Source: Ramlibacter montanisoli
GTDB taxonomy: Bacteria > Pseudomonadota > Gammaproteobacteria > Burkholderiales > Burkholderiaceae_C
Direction: 5' to 3'
Assembly: GCF_013087525.1 (NCBI RefSeq)
Contig: NZ_JABFCS010000001.1
Coordinates: 2,046,001-2,110,000, forward strand
DNA length: 64,000 nt
Shown: positions 28,589 through 35,694 of the stretch, in pieces
Position numbering within the stretch: the first letter of the stretch is position 1
Layout of the letters: each line of letters starts with the position of its first letter
Position numbers and translations under genes: made by a program
Notes under the pieces: generated by a model
Seen by the model: the letters and a program-made list of their open reading frames with translations, nothing else
Database searches by the model: none
What the model was told of the DNA's origin: nothing

Positions 28589-29694
28589 CGCCGCGCCGCG
28601 CGGTCGCCGCGCTGCTGCTGGCCTGCGTGGCCGCAGCGCTGCTGGCGGGCATCGCCGGCGGCCTGCTGCGCGTGGGCATCGCCCTGGCGCCGGCCGATGC
28701 CGCGTGGCTGGGTCGCGCCGCGCTGGCGCATGCCGCGCTGATGATGTGCGGCTTCATGGGCACGGTGATCGGCATCGAACGCGCCGTCGCCTTCAAGCAC
28801 CGCGCCGCGTGGAGCGCGCCGGTGGCCTCCGGCCTGGCCGGCCTCGCCCTGTTGAACGGAGCCGACGCATTGGCGGCCTGGCTGCTGGTGGCCGCAGCCA
28901 CCGCCTTCGTGGGCGTGAACCTGTTGCTGCTGCAGCGGCAGCGCGCCAGCCACACCGGCCTGCTGCTGGTGAGCGCCGCGGCCTGGTTCGTGGGCAACGT
29001 GCTGTTCGCAGCGGGTGCCAGCCCGGTGGCGGTGCTGCCCTGGTGGTTCGCCTTCCTGGTGATGACGATCGCCGCCGAGCGGCTGGAGATGACGCGGCTG
29101 ATGCGGCGCCGGCCCGGCGCGCAGCCGGCGCTGTACGTGGTGCTCGCCGTGCTGCTGCTCGGTGCGGTCGCCTCCCCGGTCTCGCCGCTGGCGGGCGGCC
29201 TGCTGTTCGGCCTGGCGCTGATGGCGCTCTCGGCCTGGCTCTTCACCTTCGACATCGCGCGCCGCACCGTGCGCGCCGACGGCCTGTCGCGCTACATGGC
29301 CATCTGTCTGCTCGGTGGCTACGTGTGGCTGGCGCTGGGCGGACTGGGCTGGGCCGCGACGGCGATCGGCCTGCCGGCGCGCGATCTGGCGCTGCACGGG
29401 CTGGGCCTGGGCTTCATCGTCAGCATGATCATGGGCCATGCGCCGGTGATCCTGCCCGCGGTGGCGCGCGTCAAGCTGCTGTGGGGGCCCTTGTTCTACC
29501 TGCCGCTGGCCGCGCTGCACGGCTCGCTGCTGCTGCGGCTGGCCGGCGGCTTCGCCGACTTCCAGTGGCGCGCGCAAGGCGCGCTCTTCAACGCACTGGC
29601 GATCGCGCTGTTCGCGCTGACGGTCGCCGGTTCCGCATTCGCATGGCGCCGCCGCCACGGGCCGGCCGCCGCTCCCAGGGAAAAGACTTCATGA
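28537..29694 (+). CDS. Multi-pass membrane protein partnered with NnrS
   Basis: About 385 residues with roughly 11-12 hydrophobic helices. I do not know an official name; proteins of this kind are met next to nnrS in betaproteobacteria. Conserved-looking motifs include ALAHAALMMCGFMGTVIGIERA, here residues 55-76, and LGLGFIVSMIMGHAPVILPA, which resemble NnrS helices with possible metal-ligand His residues. The ATG at 28537 follows GGGAG; a later GTG at 28585 would give a four-base overlap with the previous stop. It ends in an ATGA overlap with nnrS. It is probably a distant NnrS-like helper in the NO response. Confidence 0.7.
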   Translation: MDAAAHERQSPQLHGLVTPRRAVAALLLACVAAALLAGIAGGLLRVGIALAPADAAWLGRAALAHAALMMCGFMGTVIGIERAVAFKHRAAWSAPVASGLAGLALLNGADALAAWLLVAAATAFVGVNLLLLQRQRASHTGLLLVSAAAWFVGNVLFAAGASPVAVLPWWFAFLVMTIAAERLEMTRLMRRRPGAQPALYVVLAVLLLGAVASPVSPLAGGLLFGLALMALSAWLFTFDIARRTVRADGLSRYMAICLLGGYVWLALGGLGWAATAIGLPARDLALHGLGLGFIVSMIMGHAPVILPAVARVKLLWGPLFYLPLAALHGSLLLRLAGGFADFQWRAQGALFNALAIALFALTVAGSAFAWRRRHGPAAAPREKTS

Positions 29695-30881
29695 GCTATC
29701 TGCGGATCGAGGAGCCGGCGCCGCCGGCGCCTCCGCGCGGCTTCGCGCTGTGGGAACTGGGCTTCCGCCCCTTCTACCTGCTGGCCAGCAGCTTCGCGGC
29801 CCTGTCGATCCTGCTGTGGTCGCTGCAGTTCACCGGGCTGCTGCCCGCGCCCTACCTGTCGGGGCCCGTGTGGCATGCGCACGAGATGCTGTTCGGCTTC
29901 ACGCTCGCCGTGATCGTCGGCTTCCTGCTCACGGCCGGTCGCAACTGGACGGGCCGTCCCACGCCGACCGGATGGAAGCTCGCCGCGCTGGCCCTGCTCT
30001 GGCTGGCGGCGCGCGTGCTGGTGCTCACGCCCTGGGGCTGGGCCTCGGCCATCGCCAATGCGGCCTTCCCGCTGGCCGCGGCGGTCGCGCTGGCGGTCCC
30101 CTTCGTCGCCGCCGGCAACCGGCGCAACTACTTCTTCGTCGCGCTGCTCGCGCTGCTGTCGCTGGCTTCGCTGACCGTGCACCTGAACCAGCTGGGCGTG
30201 ATTTCGCTGCCGGCCGGCGTCGGCCTGCAGGTGGGCCTCGACGCCGTGCTGTTCATCCTGTGCGTGATGGGCGGCCGCGTGATCCCCATGTTCACCAACA
30301 ACGGCGTGCCGGGCGCCAACGCCCGCCGGCAGCCGCTGCTGGAGAAACTGGCGCTGGGCCTGGTGCTGGCAGTGCTGGCGGCGGACGTGCTGCACGCGCC
30401 CGCCTGGCTGGTCGGTACGGTGGCGGCACTCGCCGCGCTGGCGCACCTGGCCCGCTGGCTGCTGTGGCAGCCCTGGGCCACGCTGCGCACGCCGCTGGTA
30501 TGGGTGCTGCACCTGGCCTATGCCTGGATCCCCGTGCACCTCGCGCTGCGCGCGCTGGCGGCCGCGGGCTGGGTCACTCCTTCCGCTGCCGTGCATGCAC
30601 TGACGGTGGGCGCGGTCGGCGGGCTGATCATCGGGATGATGACGCGCACGGCGCGCGGCCACACCGCACGGCGGCTGCAGGCGGACCGCTGGGATGTCTG
30701 CGCCTACCTGCTGGTCGCCGCGGCGGCCCTGGTGCGCGTGCTGGTGCCGCTGGCCGCACCGGCGTGGACGCTGCAGGCGATCCTCTGCTCCGGCGCGCTG
30801 TGGTCGCTCGGATTCGCGGTGTACGCCGTGCGTTATTTCAAGGTCCTGGCCCGTCCGCGGCTCGACGGCAAGGCCGGCTGA
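29691..30881 (+). CDS. nnrS: NnrS family membrane protein
   Basis: A 396-residue heme- and copper-containing membrane protein of the NO stress response. It has about 12 helices. NnrS hallmarks are ALWELGFRPFYLLAS near the start, SGPVWHAHEMLFGFTLAVI, MGGRVIPMFTNNGVPGA and the late GGLIIGMMTRTARGHTAR. NnrS protects against NO and dinitrosyl-iron damage. Its stop at 30881 abuts the FNR box of nirK. The start overlaps the preceding membrane gene by four bases. Confidence 0.95.
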   Translation: MSYLRIEEPAPPAPPRGFALWELGFRPFYLLASSFAALSILLWSLQFTGLLPAPYLSGPVWHAHEMLFGFTLAVIVGFLLTAGRNWTGRPTPTGWKLAALALLWLAARVLVLTPWGWASAIANAAFPLAAAVALAVPFVAAGNRRNYFFVALLALLSLASLTVHLNQLGVISLPAGVGLQVGLDAVLFILCVMGGRVIPMFTNNGVPGANARRQPLLEKLALGLVLAVLAADVLHAPAWLVGTVAALAALAHLARWLLWQPWATLRTPLVWVLHLAYAWIPVHLALRALAAAGWVTPSAAVHALTVGAVGGLIIGMMTRTARGHTARRLQADRWDVCAYLLVAAAALVRVLVPLAAPAWTLQAILCSGALWSLGFAVYAVRYFKVLARPRLDGKAG

Positions 30882-30895
30882 TTGACCTGGATCAA
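30882..30895 (+). promoter_or_regulatory. FNR box upstream of nirK
   Basis: TTGACCTGGATCAA, starting directly after the nnrS stop codon. A start point 41.5 bases beyond the centre would be near 30930, leaving a leader of about 114 bases before nirK. Confidence 0.88.
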
Positions 30896-30917
30896 AGGTG
30901 CATTTGCAATGCACCTT
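30895..30917 (+). promoter_or_regulatory. NsrR-type operator upstream of nirK
   Basis: Perfect 23-base dyad with arms AAGGTGCATT and AATGCACCTT around TGC. It shares its last base with the FNR box and lies between the expected -35 and -10 positions. Together with the matching site at 25097 it defines a local NsrR motif. Confidence 0.82.
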
Positions 30918-31043
30918 CACCTTGCGCTGCATCAAACCACCGAGGACGCGGGCTGCCTACAGTCATTCCAACGGTTCCAAACAAGAAGCCGTTGGCCCCG
31001 CGGGGGTCTCACCCGCGAATGACAAGAAAGTCAGGCAGTCCAG

Positions 31044-32528
31044 ATGTTCAACCGCATCGTCGCTCCCATCCCCACCGCCGTCGCCCTGCTGTTCGTGGCG
31101 GCTCCCTTCCTCGGCTCCGTTGGGGCCACCGCCATCAACAAGCAGGTCTCGACGACTCCGCAGGCCGTGGCCGCGGCGCCCGCCGGTGCCGTGCAGAAGA
31201 TCGTCCTGAAGACCGGCATGGCCGGCGGCAAGATGGTGTACCTGGACGAGAAGGGCACCGTGAACCCGGTGCTGCGCGGCAAGGTCGGCGAGACGCTCGA
31301 GATCACGATCACCAGCGGCGAAGGTGCGGAGCACGACATCGTGTTCCCCGAACTCGACGCCAAGTCCGAGAAGTTCACCGGCAAGAGCGCACCCGTCAAG
31401 CTGCTGGTGAAGCTCACGCAATCGGGCGAGTTCACCTACTACTGCTCCATCCCCGGCCACCGCCAGATCGGCATGGAAGGCGTGCTGGAAGTGACCGGCC
31501 CGGCCGACGCGAACGCGAAGGCCAAGCCCGCCGCCCCGGCCGCCACGGTCATGGGCGCCGCCACCGCCAACCCCATCGCACCGGCGGCGAAGAACGCGGT
31601 GGTCATCTCGCAGGACCCGAACGCCGTGCCGCAGCCGCTGGGCGCGCGCGCCCCGACGCTGGTGAAGTACGCGATCGAGACGGTCGAACTCGAAGGCAAG
31701 CTCGACGACGGCGCCACCTTCACCTACTGGACCTTCGCCCGCAAGGTGCCGGGCCCGATGCTGCGCGTGAAGAAGGGCGACATGGTCGAGATCAAGCTGA
31801 GCAACAATCCGAACAGCAAGGCCGTGCACTCGATCGACCTGCACGCCGTGACCGGCGGCATGGGCGGCGGCGAGCACACCCAGGTGGCGCCCGGCGAGAC
31901 CAAGACGATCACCTTCAAGGCGCTGAACCCCGGCCTGTACGTCTACCACTGCGCCACGCCTTCGGTGGCCCACCACATCTCCGCCGGCATGTACGGCCTG
32001 ATCCTGGTCGAACCCGAGAAGGGCCTGCCCAAGGTGGACAAGGAGTTCTACGTGATGCAGGGCGACCTGTACACCAACCACGCGTTCGGCACCAAGGGCC
32101 ATCACGAGTACAGCCCCGAGAAGGCAGCCGACGAACTGCCCTCCTACTTCACCTTCAACGGCTCGGTCGGCGCGCTGACCAAGGAGCACAAGATGTCCGC
32201 CAAGGCGGGCGAGACGGTGCGCGTGTTCTTCGGTGTCGGCGGTCCGAACAAGGTCTCGTCCTTCCACGTGATCGGCGAGATCTTCGACAAGGTGTACAGC
32301 GAGGGCGCCACCAACACCATCAAGCAGAACGTGCAGACCACGCTCGTGCCCGCCGGCGGCGCCACCATCGTCGACTTCAAGGTGCAGTACCCCGGCAAGT
32401 ACCTGCTGGTCGACCACGCGCTGTCCCGCGCAGCCAAGGGCGGCATCGGCGCCCTGGAGGTGACCGGCCCGGCCGACGACAAGGTGTACAAGGCCTCCGA
32501 ACCCGGCCACGGCAACATGGCGCACTGA
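31044..32528 (+). CDS. nirK: Copper nitrite reductase NirK with extra N-terminal cupredoxin domain
   Basis: A 494-residue periplasmic enzyme reducing nitrite to NO. A Sec signal (about 1-30) is followed by an added cupredoxin (about 45-152) with a full type-1 copper set: His97, Cys134, His139 and Met144 in EHDIVF and CSIPGHRQIGM. A flexible Ala/Pro linker leads to the two-domain NirK core. Core ligands are type-1 His262, Cys303, His310 or 311 and Met316, and type-2 His267, His302 and His458. Asp265 and His408 match the catalytic pair. The fused N-terminal domain recalls the Hyphomicrobium-type NirK and could act as a built-in electron donor. Followed by a terminator. Confidence 0.95.
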   Translation: MFNRIVAPIPTAVALLFVAAPFLGSVGATAINKQVSTTPQAVAAAPAGAVQKIVLKTGMAGGKMVYLDEKGTVNPVLRGKVGETLEITITSGEGAEHDIVFPELDAKSEKFTGKSAPVKLLVKLTQSGEFTYYCSIPGHRQIGMEGVLEVTGPADANAKAKPAAPAATVMGAATANPIAPAAKNAVVISQDPNAVPQPLGARAPTLVKYAIETVELEGKLDDGATFTYWTFARKVPGPMLRVKKGDMVEIKLSNNPNSKAVHSIDLHAVTGGMGGGEHTQVAPGETKTITFKALNPGLYVYHCATPSVAHHISAGMYGLILVEPEKGLPKVDKEFYVMQGDLYTNHAFGTKGHHEYSPEKAADELPSYFTFNGSVGALTKEHKMSAKAGETVRVFFGVGGPNKVSSFHVIGEIFDKVYSEGATNTIKQNVQTTLVPAGGATIVDFKVQYPGKYLLVDHALSRAAKGGIGALEVTGPADDKVYKASEPGHGNMAH

Positions 32529-32555
32529 GCGGACACCCTCCCCTGCTCAGTCTTC

Positions 32556-32578
32556 GGCCCGCGCCTGCGGGCCTTTTT
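32556..32578 (+). terminator. Rho-independent terminator after nirK
   Basis: Stem GGCCCGC / GCGGGCC with a GCCT loop followed by TTTTT, 28 bases past the nirK stop. nirK is therefore probably a single-gene transcript separate from narK1. Confidence 0.88.
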
Positions 32579-32890
32579 GTGGGTGCGGCGGGCGTCGCTC
32601 GGAGCACACCGCAAATGAAGAAGCCCGGCTGAGCCGGGCTTCGATCCCCGCTGCGCGGGGTGGCGCTGATCGCGCCAGGGGTCCCGCCGTGGCACCGGCG
32701 GGTGAAGTCATGGTGGCACTGCGCGTGCCCCGAGTCTTGCGCCAGGTCAAACATCGCGCGCGAGTAGTTCCACGGAACGATCCCCCTCCTCCTTCACGAC
32801 CGCCCGTGCTGTGCCACCGGGGGATGTTGCGAAGCGCGCGCACGCGCGAAAGTCCCATGCGTCGAGACAGAGAGAGAAACGGAGAGCGAC
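32579..32890. other. Intergenic region before narK1
   Basis: No gene is seen here. A hairpin with arms AAGCCCGGCT / AGCCGGGCTT (32621-32641) without a T run lies near the left end. TTGCGCCAGGTCAA at 32737-32750 is a degenerate FNR-like dyad, with one good half-site, about 147 bases before narK1. A long nar operon without a promoter here would be surprising, so oxygen and NarL control probably act in this stretch. Confidence 0.45.
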
Positions 32891-34198
32891 GTGTCCACTG
32901 CAACCCTTCCCGCCGCCGGCAAGGCCTCCGGTGCCGCCGCCACGGCGACCGGCCAGGCCTGGTCCGTGCTGGCGGTCAGCACCCTGGCCTTCACGGTCTG
33001 CTTCATGGTCTGGATGATGTTCGGCGTGATCGGGATCCCGATCAAGAAGATGCTGAACCTCAACGCCACGGAGTTCGGCCTGCTCACCGCCACCCCCGTG
33101 CTCACCGGCTCGCTGATCCGCGTGCCCCTGGGCATCTGGACCGACCGCTTCGGCGGCCGCATCGTGATGGCGGTGCTGATGGCGGCCACGGTGCCGGCGA
33201 TCTTCCTCATGGCCTACGCCACCGCCTACTGGCACTTCCTGGTGATCGGCCTGTTCGTGGGCCTGGCCGGCGGCTCCTTCTCGGTCGGCACGCCCTACGT
33301 CGCGCGCTGGTTCCCCAAGAAGCAGCAGGGCTTCGCGATGGGCGTGTACGGCGCCGGCAACTCCGGCGCGGCGGTCAACAAGTTCGTGGCGCCGGTGATC
33401 CTGGTCGCGCTCGGATGGACCGCCGTCCCCACCGTCTACGCCGCGGTGATGCTGGGCACGCTGGTGCTGTTCTGGATGTTCAGCTACAGCAACCCGCAGC
33501 ACCTGGTGCCGCACACCGTGAGCTTCCGCGACCAGCTCAAGGCGCTGAAGGACCCCAAGGTGCTGCGCTACTGCCAGTACTACAGCATCGTGTTCGGCGG
33601 CTACGTCGCCCTGTCGCTGTGGATGGTGCAGTACTACGTCGGCGAGTTCGGCCTGGACATCCGCGTGGCCGCCCTGCTGGCCGCCTGCTTCTCGCTGCCC
33701 GGGGGCGTGCTGCGCGCCATCGGCGGCTGGCTCTCGGACAAGTACGGCGCCCACAGCATGACCTGGTGGGTGATGTGGGTCAGCTGGATCTGCCTGTTCC
33801 TGCTGTCCTATCCGCAGGCCGACTTCACCATCGTCACCGTCAACGGGCCGAAGACCTTCCACGTCGGCCTGAACGTGTACACCTTCACCGCGCTGATGTT
33901 CATCCTGGGCATCGCCTGGGCCTTCGGCAAGGCCAGCGTCTTCAAGTACATCAGCGACGACTTCCCGAAGAACATCGGCGCCATCTCCGGCATCGTGGGC
34001 CTGGCCGGCGGCCTGGGCGGCTTCCTGCTGCCGATCATGTTCGGCGCCCTCATGGACCTCACCGGCATCCGTTCCAGCGCCTTCATGCTGATGTACGGCG
34101 TGGTGTGGGTCTCCCTGATCTGGATGTACTACACCGAGGTCCGCAAGACCCAGGTGATGGGCAGCCATGCCGCTGCATCCCCCTCGTTCACGAACTAG
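32891..34198 (+). CDS. narK1: Nitrate/nitrite transporter, NarK1 type
   Basis: A 435-residue major facilitator with 12 helices and a GTG start after GGAGAGCGAC. It carries the nitrate-porter signatures GLAGGSFSVGTPYVARWFP and SGIVGLAGGLGGFLLP and the arginine RVPLGIWTDRFGG. NarK1 proteins usually bring in nitrate with protons, while the NarK2 neighbour exchanges nitrate for nitrite. It lies 15 bases upstream of narK2 and heads the respiratory nitrate reductase operon. Confidence 0.92.
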   Translation: MSTATLPAAGKASGAAATATGQAWSVLAVSTLAFTVCFMVWMMFGVIGIPIKKMLNLNATEFGLLTATPVLTGSLIRVPLGIWTDRFGGRIVMAVLMAATVPAIFLMAYATAYWHFLVIGLFVGLAGGSFSVGTPYVARWFPKKQQGFAMGVYGAGNSGAAVNKFVAPVILVALGWTAVPTVYAAVMLGTLVLFWMFSYSNPQHLVPHTVSFRDQLKALKDPKVLRYCQYYSIVFGGYVALSLWMVQYYVGEFGLDIRVAALLAACFSLPGGVLRAIGGWLSDKYGAHSMTWWVMWVSWICLFLLSYPQADFTIVTVNGPKTFHVGLNVYTFTALMFILGIAWAFGKASVFKYISDDFPKNIGAISGIVGLAGGLGGFLLPIMFGALMDLTGIRSSAFMLMYGVVWVSLIWMYYTEVRKTQVMGSHAAASPSFTN

Positions 34199-34213
34199 CC
34201 AAGGAGCATCGCC

Positions 34214-35637
34214 ATGGCCATCACCACCACGCCCGAAGTCGCCCTGGGCCGCAAGGGCCGGACCCTGACCGTCTGGACGCCGGAAGACAAGCAGTTCTGG
34301 GAAACGCAGGGCGAAGCCGTCGCCAAGATCAACCTGTGGATCAGCGTCCCGGCGCTGTTCCTCGCCTTCGCCGTCTGGCAGGTCTGGAGCGTCGTCGCCG
34401 TGGGCCTGCCCGGCCTCGGCTTCAAGTACTCCACCAACCAGCTGTTCTGGCTGGCGGCGGCGCGGCGGCGCTCTCGGGCGCGACGCTGCGCATCTTCTAC
34501 TCCTTCATCGTGCCGCTGGTGGGCGGGCGCCGCTGGACCGCGATCTCCACCGCCACGCTGCTGATCCCGGCCATCGGCATCGGCTACGCGGTGCAGGACA
34601 ACACCACGACCTACCCGACGATGCTGATGCTCGCGCTGCTGTGCGGCCTGGGCGGCGGCAACTTCAGCTCCAGCATGGCCAACATCAGCTTCTTCTTCCC
34701 GAAGGAGCGCAAGGGTTCCGCGCTGGGCGTGAACGCCGGCCTGGGCAACCTCGGCGTCTCGGTCGTGCAGTTCCTCAGCCCGCTGGTGATCACCGCCGGC
34801 GTGTTCGGCGTGCTGGGCGGCGATCCGCAGACCATCATGAAGGGCGGCCAGCAGGTGCAGGTGTGGACGCAGAACGCGGCCTTCATCTGGGTGCCGTGGA
34901 TCGCCATCGCCTCCGTCGCCGCCTGGTTCGGCATGAACGACATCGCCGACGCCAAGGCTTCCTTCGCCACGCAGGCGACCATCTTCGGCAAGAAGCACAC
35001 CTGGCTGATGTGCCTGCTGTACCTGGGCACCTTCGGCTCCTTCATCGGCTACGCCGCCGGCTTCCCGCTCCTGATCAAGAGCCAGTTCCCCAACGTGAAC
35101 CCGCTGGCCTACGCCTGGATGGGGCCCCTGGTCGGCGCCGTCATCCGCCCCTTCGGCGGCTGGCTCTCCGACAAGCTGGGTGGCGCCCGCGTGACCTTCT
35201 GGAACTTCGTGGTGATGGCCGGCGCGGTGCTCGGCGTCCTGTACTTCCTGCCGGTGGCCGGCCAGGGCGGCAACTTCACCGGCTTCTTCCTGATGTTCCT
35301 GGTGCTGTTCCTCACCACCGGCATCGGCAACGGCTCGACCTTCCGCATGATCCCGGTGATCTTCCTGAACCAGGCGCTGCAGGGCGTGCCGGCCAACGAC
35401 AAGGAAGCCTTCACCCGCGCCAGCCGCGAAGGCAACACCGAAGGTGCCGCGACGCTGGGCTTCACGGCCGCCTTCGCGGCCTACGGCGGCTTCTTCATCC
35501 CCAAGAGCTACGGCACCTCGATCACGATGACCGGCGGCCCCGAGGCGGCGCTGTACGTGTTCGTCGCGTTCTACCTGCTGTGCATCGCCATCACCTACTG
35601 GTACTACGCGCGCAGGAACGCGGAGATGCCCTGCTAG
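34214..35637 (+). CDS. narK2: Nitrate/nitrite antiporter, NarK2 type (one frameshift in this sequence)
   Basis: A major facilitator of about 474 residues after repair. It has the NarK2-type N-terminal extension (TVWTPEDKQFWETQGEAVAK) and the signatures GGGNFSSSMANISFFFPK and GIGNGSTFRMIPVIF. The frame breaks near 34456-34475 in a GC-rich repeat after NQLFWLAAA, and one lost base explains it. It is preceded by AAGGAG. With NarK1 it forms the paired uptake and exchange system often seen upstream of narGHJI; some species fuse the two. Confidence 0.9.
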
Positions 35638-35650
35638 CGCCCCACCCCAG

Positions 35651-35671
35651 CCCTCCCCCGCAGGGGGAGGG
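35651..35671. repeat. Palindromic C/G-run repeat, copy 1
   Basis: A 9-bp perfect stem, CCCTCCCCC and GGGGGAGGG, with a GCA loop, set within CCCCACCCCAG...GAGCC. A near-identical element lies at 48734-48754. Both sit between genes. It may act as a transcript-processing or attenuation element between narK2 and narG. Confidence 0.7.
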
Positions 35672-35694
35672 AGCCAAACCGGAAGGAACGAACA

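Noticed and set aside
32621-32641. AAGCCCGGCT/AGCCGGGCTT hairpin after nirK as a second terminator
   Set aside because: No T run follows and the clear terminator at 32556 lies just upstream; function uncertain.
32737-32750. TTGCGCCAGGTCAA upstream of narK1 as an FNR box
   Set aside because: Only the right half-site is good; mentioned in the intergenic entry but not called as a site.
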